The notes: generated from the sequence alone by a model not told the origin. DNA of 64,000 bases from Tillus elongatus (GCA_964006375.1 OZ023269.1:60832968-60896967); one strand, 5' to 3'. Counted from the stretch's first letter, positions 32,986 to 46,519 are shown. A program made the numbers and translations.

Positions 32986-34080
32986 TTATTAACAGGTATA
33001 TCTCATTGTTCAACGGTTTAACAATTTACACAAAACCATTTTGATTTACAATCGATTTTTGCTCATATTTGAACGAAATCAAGGAAAATAACGACTTAGA
33101 CACATATCTAGGAGCTTGTTAGTCATTTATACTAGTGTTTTTCACTCACATTCTGATCAATCAATGCGTATCCCTGTGTATAACGACTAAACCATGATCT
33201 ATTCATCATTAAACGGTGAATTCTAAATTTTTGGTCGGGGGCCGTTTGGCAAGGTACACATATGCAGTTACACAAACTAGTTCACGGTACTTCTAACAGG
33301 TGGCGTCACCGTTTAATACACATATACACTTCGTGCGATGGCCCAGTAGGCTTTTCCTCCGAGTATTTTACATATCAATACGCCTCACAAATATTGCAAC
33401 AGTGCACGGAGGTCTGTTGTGGCTGCGTGTGTGAGAGAGTTAGCTTGGAAACAGGTTCTTTAGTCACAAAAAACGGAGGTCTGTTGGTACGATGGGTTTC
33501 GTTAAAATCAATAAATTTATATATCTACTATCTTTTCAATGTTTACTTTACTACTCTATATTATATTATTTATTAAATTATATACCTAATCTGTAATTAG
33601 AATTGAAAATAAAATAATTTGTTTGCACGAAAATCCATTAAAACCTCATTTCCGACGAACTTCGTTTAAAAAATGTTCCAACAATTGAATAATTTTTCAT
33701 ACAAAAATTCGCAACAAATATTTCTTCAAAGAAAATTCATTAAAGTCATTTATAAAAAAAACGCTTTTAAAAGAACATTTTGTGCAAGAAAGTTCGCTGT
33801 GGCTTCACAGAGAAAATTCTTTTGCGTGTGGATGCTGTAAAAATCAACTGGCGTTAAAATTGAATCAAAGACGAAAAAAAGTAGAGCTACGCACTACATG
33901 CATTTATTAACAGGTATATCTCATTGTTCAACGGTTCAACAATTTACACAAAACCATTTTGATTTACAATGGATTTTTGCTCATATTTGAACGAAATCAA
34001 GGAAAATAACGACTTAGACACATATCTAGGAGCTTGTTAGTCATTTATACTAGTGTTTTTCACTCACATTCTGATCAATC

Positions 34081-34490
34081 AATTTTGAAGTTTTACCTTT
34101 CTTGGATCAGATTTAATTAATTAAAAATTAATTTACTTCTAACTCGTTTGTCTTTTGAGATAGAGATCTGAGTTTTGGTACATAGGATACCATTTATGAC
34201 AGAAACCAGCCTGTCAAATGTGGTTGCCTTTACTTTGTTATTTCCGGAGATAATTTTTTTTTTTTCGAAAGAAAACACAAATTTTTCCGGGAAAACCTGA
34301 GCCGATTTTCCTGACTAACGAACTTATTCAAGCCACTTGCAAAAGGAAGGTATCTGACCCTGGATATGGGTTCTAGGGGGCCTAGTTCGCGGTCATTTAA
34401 AGAATTTTTTTCAAAATTCAAAAGTCGGGATCTCCGCAATAGTGAATTTTTTTTAAAGGAAAATTCACTAAAAACGGTAAAAATCATCCA
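34081..34490. repeat. Dispersed repeat with terminal hairpin, copy 1
   Basis: Shares 34081-34350 with 59945-60240 and 34350-34480 with 46735-46865 and 49925-50060. Ends in a hairpin: TAGTGAATTTTTTTTAAAGG followed by AAAATTCACTA. This copy lacks the (TA)n tract found in the others. Confidence 0.75.
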
Positions 34491-34499
34491 ATATAAATT

Positions 34500-34740
34500 T
34501 AAAACTTTTAAATATATGAGTATCAAAATTGTTTACAGCCGACAGCGATATAATACCAAAACTTCTACTGAAATATATACGAGTACACAAAAAAACATTT
34601 GAAATGTGTAATATAAAATTAAGTCAGTTACTGAACTTGATGCTTAGAGGAAGTAAACTGTTTCATTACTAATTTACTAGTACACATTGTTAACAGATTT
34701 CTTATTAATTTGGCGCCAACTCAATATATCCTTGATATTC
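34500..34740. other. AT-rich non-coding, nothing recognised
   Basis: No ORF, repeat or motif of note. Confidence 0.5.
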
Positions 34741-34779
34741 GTGTATTTAACGGCCAAGAGACTGTTCACTAAGTGAAGA

Positions 34780-35380
34780 TTGGAACCTGTGATGAGCACT
34801 GATAAGTACACTTAGAGAACCCAAATCACCACAACACATCTTTTTAAAGACCTGGCGATCGTTTCACTAACAAAGTTAGCTTCGTCAGAGGATGAAAAAC
34901 TCTAACTACTTTACTACTAACATGACCCTTTATACTGAATCTTAGGTAAAGAACGATACCGAGCGGGAGGCTAAATCGCAGGCAAATTCTTCAACATATT
35001 GTATTTTAATTGCCGGACGAAGTTTATGAACTTCCTTTATCATTTTACCTGACAGGTTTCGGAATGTTTATGTGCATCATTATTGCCCTAGAAATATAAA
35101 TACTCTCGTACGCATCTAGCTCCGCTGGCCGTCTAACAGTTTCAAATTTTCTTTATCAATTTGTTGGTTATTATCACAAATATGTTGTGCCACGCATGAC
35201 TTGTCCACACTATCGTATCTCAGCTGTGCCAGATGTTCACTAAATCTAGTCTCAATGGTTCTCTTAGTCTGCCCCGCGTGTCTAAGGTTACAATCTTTAC
35301 AACCTATATCATAAATACCTGACATTTCAGTGGCTATATCTTTATCTTTCGTAATACCTAACAAATTTCTTAATTTTTTT
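34780..35380 (-). pseudogene. Penelope-like element fragment (GIY-YIG endonuclease)
   Basis: Minus-strand frame 35364-35116 shows GIYDIGCKDCNLRHAGQTKR, then TRFSEHLAQLR and VAQHICDNN, the typical C-terminal GIY-YIG endonuclease of Penelope-like retroelements; the next codons, after a stop, continue with LDAYESIYI-like sequence. No reverse transcriptase is attached. Downstream it shares about 200 bp in inverted orientation with the fragment at 35560-36110. Confidence 0.8.
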
Positions 35381-35559
35381 TGTAGGGAAAGTTAGCTTAA
35401 AATGCTCTCGAGACCCATTTTGATACGCAGTTCAAAAGGTAGGCAAACAATTTTTTTCTCTATTTAATCTTTTCCGAATGTCGTGCATTCCGCTAACATT
35501 TTCTTTGTTCTGTGTCTATTAATTAATTTTTCCACTAAGCAATCCGATATATAACGGAT

Positions 35560-36115
35560 ATCCGGATTGATTAATGTGTGTTGTAAAGATCGTAATCTTA
35601 GATACATTGGGCAGACTAAGAGAACCATTGATACTAGATTTCGTGGACATCTGGCATAGCTGAGATACGGTAGTGTGGACAAGTCATGCGTGTCACAACA
35701 TTGATAAAGAAAATGTGAAACTTATCAAAAATGTTAGACGACCAGTGGAGCTCGATGCGTACGAAAGTATTTATATTTCTAGGGCAATAAAAAACAAAAG
35801 TTCCTCCTAACCGAGCCCCGTCACTGGTTTGCAGTTCTCTGTTTGCGCTCTGTCTTTGATGAAGATAAACATTCCGAAACCTGTCTGATAAAGTGATAAA
35901 GGAAGTTCGAAAACCTCGTCCAGCACTTAAAATACAATACACTGAAGAATTTGCCTCTCGGTATCGTGCTTTACCTAAGATTCAGTATAAAAGGTAATGT
36001 TAGTAGTAAAGTAGTTAAAATTTTTCATCCTCTGATGACGCTAACTTTGTTAGTGAAACGATCGTCAGGTCTTTAAAAATATGTGATTTAGGTTCTCCAA
36101 GTGTACTTATCAAGA
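35560..36115 (+). pseudogene. Second Penelope-like fragment, opposite orientation
   Basis: Plus-strand sequence from about 35590 (TACATTGGGCAGACTAAGAG) is a diverged copy of the minus-strand fragment, with frameshifts; its tail (35960-36110) is the inverted match of 34800-34940. The two make an inverted pair around a 180-bp centre. Confidence 0.75.
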
Positions 36116-36119
36116 AACT

Positions 36120-37097
36120 GTTATTATTATTTTACAGGCTGTTTACCTGTTTTACATTATTGTTTAAAGTATGTTTTGTTTCATCCTCCCACACTGTTGC
36201 AATAACCAAGCCATTAATCTTTTACGTAGGTACATTAGTCTATTCCCAAATATTTTTAGGTCCAAACTAGTTATTTGTACCATATTCTGAATAACTTCAA
36301 TTGAGTATGAAAGCGTTTCACCAAGAAAAGGCAAAAACAATTAAGAAAGTTTACAATACACGTTTTAATTAATTTTTTATATTTAAATGATAACCAATTT
36401 CACTGTCGAGTAAAATAATCTAAATACTCTTTTCGCTGTTTATAAAAATAACACATTGAGTACAAAATAATAAGTCGGGTCAACACTGAACTCAGCAGGG
36501 TCAAAATATAACCAGCATAACCAAATAGACCATAAAGGTACTTAGGTACATAGAAATTAGTTTAGTAAACGTATACGGAGGCTTGATATTATTAAACTCG
36601 TTTACTAGAACAACTGAGTGGTTTACTAAACATATTTACCAGATAATTAATGGTTAGTGCCCTACAAAAAGATTTTACTATATTATCCCAAAGTGCATAA
36701 ACATGAAACGAGAATGCTTTTCCAGAAAGAAGCAGCTTTTCAGAGTTTCTCGGTTAAATTGACACTCCAAATGTTTTAGTTACTGCATAAATTTTATGGG
36801 CAAGTAAGTATTTAATAAATGCACAAGAAGCCAAAGGCTGCGGTGCTATCGGGGCGACAAAGACGCGGACGAGCCCTAAGGGAAAAAAGTATCTAATAAA
36901 AACTCGGGACGCAGCAAGTGCGTTATGGTAGTGAATTTTCATAAGATTAAGATGTTTGATTTATGAAAAGAAAGGTACTACCAAAGGGACAAATAAAATA
37001 CAAGATCTCTAGATAAATCTTTATAGTGGGTTAATTTAATAAAATAGACAAAATAAGTGACAATCGGCAATTTAATTTGTCTAAACAGCACAAAATG

Positions 37098-37179
<82 letters not shown>

Positions 37180-37950
37180 AATTTGGTAAATTAGCAGTTT
37201 GCCTCATGGAGGGTTTTGAGAATTTTTTTCCGAAACATGCTTAGGATTCTCCTAGGTGCATAACCCACAACAAACATTTCTTATAAACAACCTCTAAAAA
37301 AGTTACAGGACCAGGAGTTGATAAGGGTGTAGGGCGAGGAAAAGGAACTGTAAATATGAGTGGAAAAGCGAAAAAAATAGCTTAGTCGGATCTCTAACAG
37401 CTGTCTTTTTCAGATTTTGCACTCGTACCTCCTTTAAATGTTTTTTAACTTATAGTAACAGATCATGAAGAAGTTCACATGTAAAAAACTCAGTAAAGAC
37501 AAGGAATGCAAAGGGAAAGAGTAGTGTCGACGTGCATTAGTGATGTCAAATTATATTTATCAGCAGTTGATTTATCTAAAAGTGTCAAGGTAAACTGCGA
37601 ACCGACCTTTTATTATTATTATTATTATTATTAATCGCCCATATTACATACAATACAAAAAGAAATCGCTACAAATGAATTAAAATTCTCAATTTAAACT
37701 AATTTAAGATGAAACCTCATGGCGAAGTCTAGCCCTTGGCTAATCTACTCAACAATAAAGTTCCCTCATGCAATAGTGCAACGTGAGCAGGTATATGATC
37801 CACTACAATACAATATCACCAACCACACTCACATCTCAAGCAGGAGCCTTTAAAAAAGAAGAATTTATTACTAGTATTACTAACATTATTCACATTGTTT
37901 GTCTCATCTATACCACTATTATTTTTGGGAGAGTAAATAACACTTGACGA
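36120..37950. other. Unique AT-rich region with small repeat pieces
   Basis: Holds a piece (36820-36890: CCAAAGGCTGCGGTGCTATC, CCTAAGGG) that recurs inverted at 42580-42630, the dispersed motif CTCGGGACGCAGCAAGTGCG (36902), a (TA)n tract (37099-37176) and (TTA)n near 37610. No gene. Confidence 0.6.
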
Positions 37951-37953
37951 GAA

Positions 37954-38784
37954 TTATACCTTCAGAGAAGATGGTGATGAGCGACCACCAGTCACGGTCA
38001 AAACAAATTTTCCAACATGTAATTTTCCTCTATCAATCATTCTTAACCAACCCAACTCCGTATAAGTATGTGACACATGATCCCTACCATGCAATCCAAA
38101 CATAAATTTCGAATACGAATTATGTACTACCTGTATGCGAATCCTATCTCTCACGTTAATGGAATGTCCGTCAGCTAGATCACAATAATCAAAACTAGAC
38201 AGCACAAGTGTCTCAAAATGGTTGTTATGTAAGTCTGTACTTAACATATGCCTGTTACTATACAATAATATCAATCAAATGAAGCTCCTCTGAAGCATTA
38301 TTTGCACATGATGCTTAAATGAAAGGCACGTACCGAGAGTAGTGCCCACGTTCACGGAGGATTGCACAAAATCAAGATATGTACCATCAATCATAATATT
38401 CAACATGTTGGAAGAGATGCTCACACCTTTCCTGCTATCAAATATTACTTTCGATTTAAGAAAATTAAGTCTCAAGCCATGCCTCCTCGAAAGGTCTTTC
38501 AACCGCAGCAGTTCGGAGTTAATGATCACCGACGCACGAAGATAATCTATGCTATCAAAATCAAACTGTAGCTGTGTATCGTCAGCAAAGCCTTGAAATC
38601 GACAGTACTCAAAAGACTGTAGATGCATAGATATTATCTTGTATGCATATTTCGAAGTTATTTCCCCTGTAAATTTTCCGCCGTATTTAGATTTATTTAA
38701 ATAAATATCGCAAAAAGAAGCACGAATCAAGATGCATGATTGTTTCAAATGGTTTGTATTTTTTTTTTGTGTGAGTAGAGACAT
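37954..38784 (-). pseudogene. Non-LTR reverse transcriptase fragment
   Basis: A 276-codon frame with one TGA near 38272. The YxDD-like box is FADDTQL, preceded by a motif-A-to-C spacing that is shortened, and followed by RLNFLKSKVI and the thumb-like region. 5' and 3' parts of the LINE are missing. Jockey/CR1-like by the look of the box, not firmly placed. Confidence 0.7.
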
Positions 38785-39644
38785 TTATAAATTCCGAAAT
38801 TTACTAGTAGAAGAAAATTTATAATTTGTTTTATGACACAAGTCTAGAAATTAATGTCTTTTTGAAAATCATGGTTATATTATTTAGATACTTGTCAAAA
38901 TTGTATCTTGGACAAGCACTTTGAAACTTATTGGTCATGATGTCATGTATAAATATCTATAAGTATTTTTATTAGTAGGTAGACTAACTTAGAACTGTAT
39001 ATTATATTAACGAAATTCAAGTAAAAAATTCACAACAAATATTTACTTACCATGTTTACATTGCAAGTCAGTAAACTAAGGCGATCCTCTATTATTATTC
39101 ATAATAACTCGTTGACATTTGCCGTTTGGTGACTAACAACGACAGACTGTTAGTTACTATAATGCGAATGCGAATACAAATGCCATCAGCACATTGTCAG
39201 ATGGTATAATAGTAAAATTAAATATACTATTTTAAACAATATTATGACAAATTATTAGTTCAAGAAGCAGTTATTGGATGGATTGATTTTTTCAACGAAC
39301 ATTTATTTGTAAATAATTATGAATATGTCTTATGCTCGATCATGTTTTACATTCTAACATTCAAATGTTATTTTATTACATTTGACAACTTGGCTCATCT
39401 ATTTAATTTACAATTTGGCTACTAGCAATATTGTGACGCCTTTACTCATGCACAATATTTCATTAGAATCCACGTTAATATTTCAAGAAATATTGTAGTT
39501 TTACAATTTTCTCTACCCTTTTTTTTGAGAAAAATTAGAGCTAGTGTTCATCCACGAACTCATCCAAGCTATTATCATAGCCAAGGCAATTTACAAATTT
39601 GATCAAAATCGGGCAAGTATTTTTTGAGTTATTGGTTGGATACG

Positions 39645-39742
<98 letters not shown>

Positions 39743-41470
39743 TATAAAAATTGAAATGAACCTTGGATGTGAGAAATTCCCTAATAGTTCTCACAGAAAA
39801 TAAACAATAAGTTAAAAGAAAGGAAGTTTAATACAATTTTAAAAGTGGAATTGACAAAAAACAATACAAGGTATATTTAAGCAAGGGACAAAATTCGCTA
39901 ATTGTGACAATACAATCAAAGGCTGTTAATGAAAATCGTGTAAAATAATATATTTACTAACAGGTGTGAGATTTACATTTTATTATTATAATTACGTGGC
40001 AGCTGTTTCCCTCCGCTATGGATAAATTATCTAAAAAAGACATCGTTGGGAAAGAGCTGTCATGTAAAATCAATATAATATATAGGACATATTAATAGTT
40101 TTAATATACATTTGAAAGTGAATTTAGTTCTAGTGTTATCTACTATCGACTAATTAAAGAAGACTATGTATCACAATTCCAACAGTTTAGTAAATTTAAA
40201 GTTACATGAAATATAAATCTTCAACAAAAAAAAGAGGCAAAACAATACGCCTAGTTGGTTTTAATTTAAACGTTTTTAATTAAATCAATTCTGATAGTGG
40301 TTTGAGATGGACAAATGAACTATTTTAATTTATAATTAATTGTTTTCTACAAAAAATATTGGTTTGTTTAAAAATACAGAGGATACAATGGTTTTATATG
40401 TTGAAGCTTAAGGTTTCTCTGGTTGGCGTTCCAAGGAATTGTTACACATGTTGATTTCCTAGCAGTCCAATGTGACACCGTACATATCTCTTCTTGAACT
40501 CATTGTGACACTCGAGTAAATTATTGAGTCCTCGCGACTGTACGTTGCTTATAAAAGTCTATACACTAATAAACGGATTTGCGTAGTATATACATATATA
40601 CAAGGCCCACTCATTGTTGTTTGATGATGTATCGCTACCTTACTCAAAACACATTCAAAGCAATCTTCTCGGCACTACTGCCTGGTTGGTTAAAATGACA
40701 TATTGTGAAGGAACATTTGAATCTTCTGCCTGAGGTTCCAGAAGTGCACAGTCCATTTTTGTTACAATTTGTGCATTGTGTTGCTTCGAGTTTATGCAGG
40801 TACGTCAAAAAAATTTGTAGTTTCAAAGCTTCCATTTATTTTGATTTTCCAAACAACTAATACTGTCCCATACAAAAAAACCTGTTGATTAGGTAGAAAC
40901 ACACATTTGGAGATTCTGAATTTTGTTTATGCAACTTCATTTGATGATTTTTGTTAACGTCTTCGAACAATGTTCACAACATTTTTGTGACGATTGTTTG
41001 TACACTTTAAGTGGCGTTAAGTCTATGAAAACGAAAGTTTTTTTGTCGAGCGTCTGTTTTTGCTTTTGTCGGTTTACACAAAACTATGTCTCTGCACATT
41101 TTAAGCGTGAAAGGTTTTGCAGCTATAAAAAGTTTTTGATTCAATTTTTTTTCTGAAATGTCTTCTGTTAATCTAATTTACTTGTCATTCCTAATGGGTA
41201 CGATTGTCACACTGAACTGCCAGGCCTTGACGAGTGAAACGTTTCTTCTTTCTTGAATTAAGCTTATTTGGTAGTAACACAGTAATCTTTGCTTTGACCT
41301 GGGCAATATAAATAAATTTAGTTAAGTACACTCAAATAACTTGAAGATGTATTAAAATGAATATTTAACAAACATAATAAATCTCCAATTAAAAAGTGTA
41401 ATTTTTTAGTCTTGGATTATCTGCTAATTAATACTTATGTAAGGGTGAAATCTACTGAAATACAACCACC
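38785..41470. other. AT-rich non-coding with a (TA)n repeat copy
   Basis: Contains copy 2 of the dispersed (TA)n repeat: 39540-39750, with GAACTCATCCAAGCTATT, AGTATTTTTTGAGTTATTGG and the TA tract 39651-39735. The stretch 40980-41110 resembles 48560-48720 (AAAACGAAAGTTTTTTTGTC type). No gene seen. Confidence 0.6.
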
Positions 41471-41479
41471 GTATGTATT

Positions 41480-41700
41480 GATCTTTAATGTGCTCAACAT
41501 CTCATAGACACGGTATTGAGGGTTTTACGCCCTCTCCAAAGGGCCGAACGTGCAGAGATCAGAAATAAATGCCACAACCTCGGCCGATGTTAATTTTATA
41601 GTGTGTACGGAAAAAATGAAGGGAGAATCCCAACAATTAAACCTAGTACCCTTTGGTTCTGAGGCACACGTTCTTACCCATGGATCAACGAGGCTCTATA
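41480..41700 (-). repeat. Second tRNA-derived SINE-like element
   Basis: Minus strand from 41696: GAGCCTCGTTGATCCATGGG then TAAGAACGTGTGCC, like a tRNA 5' half with A box, followed by a degenerate B box (41646-41625). The GC content is higher than the surroundings. Body extends to about 41480. Confidence 0.5.
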
Positions 41701-42290
41701 AAATTCTTATCTCTTAAACATTTTTACTTTCAAAAAATATGTTAATATTTATAAAATTAAATAGGGACTATTGGAAAACTTTATGCTAATCTTTATTCTA
41801 AATATGTAGTTTATGGATATTAACTTTTTTTTTTCAGTTTACATTTTTTCCTGCACAAAAATTTTAAGTTTAATATTTGCAATATTGTTTTCTTACTCAA
41901 TGATGTAGAGTACACTCAAAATGGACATGCAAATGATATTACCCTTTATAGCAGCTAAACAGTTTATTTGTGACACTAAACAAGCAACCAAAGTATTTTA
42001 AAATGCTTGAAATTATTTACTTGTATCTTTTTTTTAAAACATGGATTTTGATTTTTTATTATAGAAGAATATATAAACATATAAAATATTACAGCAACAA
42101 TTTTTAGTGAATTTTTATATATTACATATGCATTATATGGATTGTGTTACTTTGCCTACTACGTCTAAAAATTTTTTTATGGCCTTAGCAGTCAATTATG
42201 CACAATATTCATCAGCAATTATACCACATGTTATAATAAAATAAACAAAATATTGACATCCATAGAAAACAAATATAATGTATAAATTAA

Positions 42291-42500
42291 ATATTTTTGA
42301 ATTAAGAAAACAGATAGATCATTGCTACTAAATATTAAAAATGTTACCACATGATTTTCAGTTTTCTGTGGCATTATGTTTTTCAGAATAGGAAACATTT
42401 TTGATTTAAGAAAACAGATCATTGTTACTAACTATATAAAAGTGTTACCACACGATTTTCAGTTTTCTGTGGCAATATGGTTTTCAAATTAGGAAAATAT
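42291..42500. repeat. Tandem duplication of ~105 bp
   Basis: Two diverged copies containing TTAAGAAAACAGATCATTG-type sequence and GATTTTCAGTTTTCTGTGGCA. AT-rich, no gene. Confidence 0.8.
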
Positions 42501-42699
42501 ATGTTAAGATATAATTTATATTAAAGTCTGAATTTTGTATTTTCAAACCCTTGTCAAATGCACTACGTTGTATATGTTTTTTTCTCCCTTAGGGGTCGTC
42601 TGCGTCATAGCATCGCAGCCTTTGGTTTATTGTGCATGCCCATTGTCTTTTCTACTTTACACATTCCAAACATCACTTCGCCTTGAACTAGTCTGCACA

Positions 42700-43110
42700 G
42701 TAATTGGCAAGGTGAATTTATATATTGCCCTGTCTCCGGTCTAGACTGATCGCAGAGCAGTCTTTTGCGGTCCTGAGCTTTACACTCGCATAAGATGTGC
42801 TGGGCTGATTCCTTCCCCTAGCGGGAGTGTCTGCACGCCAGGTCCCCCTGGAAGCGCCCCATTTTATGCAAGTGTTTCTTGACGGCCATGTGTACTGTCA
42901 AGAGTCTTGTGGTGTTTCTGAGCTGTCCTCTGCTAAGATTTAGCAGCTCCACAGCTCTCTTTAAATTGGATTTCTCAATTACTGACTTCTCATGTGTGAG
43001 CCCTGATCTGCCCAGTACACCTGATGTTCGTTTCTGATCCAGGACTGAATGGACCCCTTGGCAAAGCTGTTTGTCACGCCTAGAAACTGTTCTGGTACCA
43101 TATGTGTATG
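42700..43110 (-). pseudogene. 3' remnant of an I/Jockey-group LINE
   Basis: Conceptual minus-strand translation gives LLNLSRGQLRNTTRLLTVHM, then HLHKMGRF and a zinc-type end (ESAQHILCECKAQDRK) with one stop and at least one frame change. This is the region downstream of the RT or RNase H domain in these LINEs. The block is GC-richer than its surroundings. Confidence 0.65.
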
Positions 43111-43184
43111 TATGAGGAAATATTTTTCTGTGATCACTGTCATATAATTTATCATATTAGCTATAACAGAAGCATTTGTAAGTT

Positions 43185-43822
43185 AGAAAATATTTTGAAA
43201 CAGGTAGAAAAGTAAAACATTGGTACTAATTATGAAGAAACACTATAATCGGACTTCTAGTATTTTGTCATTTAATACCTTTTAAAATTGAAACAGTTTT
43301 ATTAAGCTTTGGGTTATATTCAGAGATATGATATATAGCGGTAAATCATTGCTAGCCATTGTATACTTTGCAAAGTAGATTTAATTTCTATGTAATCATG
43401 GTTATCTGTGTAATCAGATATGTTAGAAGAGAAGCATTTATCAATTACTGAAAATACAATTGGTTTTATAACATATGCCATAAGGTAATGCAAAAGTAAG
43501 TTCGGAAAAGGAAATTGGATTTCATCAGTAAATGTAAACATATTTTACAAGACAGAGGTAAACAAACTAGAGAAATGTTTCTCTTCGAACTCCACAGAAA
43601 CGATTTGTTTGAGATGGAATAGAAGATATCAATGAAGAAAATAGTTTGAACTAGGTATAAAAACAAAATATTTGAGGTAATTATGGAACAAAAATATAAC
43701 CTGATTTCTAGTGTTTTATCGACTAACACTTTTCAAAGTGTGAACATCTTATTAACTTTGAGTTACATTCAGAGACATTCCTCATAGCGCAAAATAATTG
43801 CCAGCCATTGCATACTTTGTGA
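43185..43822. repeat. Diverged direct repeat, 43185-43376 and 43625-43822
   Basis: Shared landmarks: CTTCTAGTATTTTGTC / TTTCTAGTGTTTTATC, TTATTAAGCTTTGGGTTA / TTATTAACTTTGAGTTA, TTCAGAGA, GCCATTGTATACTTTG / GCCATTGCATACTTTG. No coding potential. Confidence 0.7.
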
Positions 43823-46510
43823 CCGCCCAAATTGCTTATATAATCCCTCTCGGCTATAACCTACCTATTAAACTTCAAACACAACCAACGTTATAATCTA
43901 TTGGAAATATAGAGTAAAGTTACCGGTATTCTAGGTGGCCGGCAGCCTTTAGACAGTGGAGACGGACGTGGGTTCCTTAAACACGATGTTAAGATAAAGG
44001 GGGCGCCACTTGATTGTTTTACACCCAGTACCGGATATTAAAGTAAGATGTTATCACACAATACCTCTCTTAGCCACCTGCAATCCAACTATAATCAAGA
44101 ACTCGCTGAACTGCACTGGTAGCTGTACCTAAAACCAACCTGGGAGATACGTCGGACGTCAAACCCGTGACAAAAACTCTGCAGGACTGGATATTAAAAT
44201 GTTGTAACTTACATTAACCTAAAAGAGGAAAGTACCCGTGGGTGCATGTAAGTGGCATAAATATGCAACCATTAGATCCTCCTAAATAATATATGACACA
44301 TACACATAAACTTATGCTCGCTTGTCCGATATGCCAGGGCTAATATAGCAGCAAATACACACTAGTTAAAACAGTATCACTGATTCGGGGATGAGAGAGT
44401 AAATGCAGACTAAATATAACACAAAGTACAAAAAAGAAATATAATAACATTCTGGTGTATTAAAAACACAGTCAGATACTATAATAGGTCACACAATGAG
44501 TCAACGATGAATATATACACCTTCAAATATTCGGGCAAGCAAATTGAGAGTCATCTAAGCTACCGTAACCAATCTGGTTAACAAAATATCCTACGCTGTA
44601 ACTAATCGTATGGTTTCCAGTTATAAAAAACTACTATCAATTATATGGATATCAATGACAAGACAAGCTGTATAATTAGTTAGCAAAAAGTATCACTACA
44701 TTAAAATCAAGAATCTACCACAAAACGTGTATATGTGTAGTTCACATACGCTTTTAAAATATCAGTATTAAGATCGTATATCTAGCTCAAATAATATTAT
44801 CACTCTGTATAGTATGTGAAGCAAGCTGTACACCTTGGTAAAAATATCCTAATAATCACTGAGTCACCTACGCAAAATTCCGACCAATTATATCAATGTA
44901 AGCTTCAGACAGCTCAAATAATAAACATGAAGCATTGCAAACTCTCAAGATACTTTTATCTGTCTGTTAATAGCAACGTAATCTACTAATCACCCTAATG
45001 ACCAGTCAAAATGAAGCTATTATATTCATAAATGCCGTTAAAAGGGTCAAAAGTAATATGTCTTTTATAAGCATACAGGCTACAACTTATCTGAAGCATA
45101 AACTCTATATCCTGCCTTGGATCTCTCGGTTGACATTCGACTGTCTGGAAGTACAACTATGACAATCGATTACCACTACGACTTGCAAATGAATCCAAAG
45201 ATGGTCTCCTTACCATACCATGCTTGTGACTCTGTACCATACGTAATTGGAACATTAATTTAAAACCAGAAACAATGAAATACACACCATAAAACATCCA
45301 GAGGCTACCCAACAATAGAAATTGCCTCTATTTACACAACACTAGATATTGCCAAACACCACGCCCCTTTAGGTGAAAGCAACGTCTTCAATTGCCTAAC
45401 ACTACATCCCTGTAAAATGCGAAACATCGGATATAGACATATAAAAAAATAAATTCGCAAGTCTACATTACCTCTTGTTGAGGGTTATCGTGTCTCGATT
45501 TCATTAGACACTACTGATGTCGAGTGAGTCCTGTATAGGTTACCTGTTAACTCAACCTATTGTAGTTCAGCAAAGCGGCTATTTATAATCCCCCACGGGT
45601 ATACACAATATTTTCCATGCAATCTATGTAGGATATCTCTCCATTTCTTACAGTTATCTCAATTATGCGAATAAAAGCAAAGAAAGGAATTTTCTTGTAG
45701 GGCAACAGGTTGAATTTTAAACATCGCAAGTGACAGCATGATCGTATCTTGTTGCCAGACATCAATTGAACGTGATTCTTACAATTCTATCTACGGACCT
45801 CGAGCCTATGCAACCAACCACATATCAACGAATACCATGCCGTTCGAAACGCTCCCAGCATGCGTATACTATTCCAGCCCAGGCCACTAACAGAGAAAAT
45901 TATATCCTACATCCCCGTCTTCAATTATGCTTCTAAACCAATAACTTAAGAAAATTAAAAAAAAAAGTTGTAAAGTACAAATACGTTTTAATTTAAAATA
46001 TGATACGGATTTGGTAATTCAAAATGTTTGGTTATTGTACCGCGATTATTGTTTGAATTATGTCATTAATAATTATAAAAAAAATATGTTAGGTCCATAT
46101 GTTTTCATCTTAAGAATCAAATTAAATTTTATTATTTGTTAATTTTTATTATATCTGACAACCCTGCTTATTTATATTTAACGACTGTTGTGTAGCTTCG
46201 ACGATTTTATATTTTTCGCGTCTAAAGTAATAAAAAACACATTAATACTCTAACTATCCTTGTCAACGTTGAATGTGCGAAATGCCTATGCAATTAAAAC
46301 TGATGTCGTAGATTATTTATTTCTTACACATTATTTATTTCTTACACATTTTTCATTTTCGAACAACTTCTTTCCTCGTGGACCATTTAAGTTGAAATTT
46401 GGTTACCAACTTTATTTTGACATCTTCCTTATATGTGCAAATTTTCATTTGAATCACTACAGTACTTCAAACAAACAAAAAATAATGTGTTTTAAAAATT
46501 TCTTTTACAT
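43823..46510. other. Unique non-coding region, nothing recognised
   Basis: Base composition is slightly less AT-biased than elsewhere. Only short frames; none shows a domain. Introns or a host non-coding gene cannot be excluded. Confidence 0.5.
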
Positions 46511-46519
46511 TTTTTATAC

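Larger units (their letters stand above)
31069..34080. repeat. ~2-kb tandem duplication of non-coding repeats
   Basis: The 390-bp unit 31109-31500 recurs at 33166-33561 almost unchanged, and 32570-33165 recurs at 33577-34080 minus about 80 bp covering most of the tRNA-like head. The second copy lacks the 1.07 kb equivalent to 31501-32570. The repeated 100-codon frame (31204 and 33262) is a by-product of the duplication; it has no recognisable domain. Confidence 0.85.
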
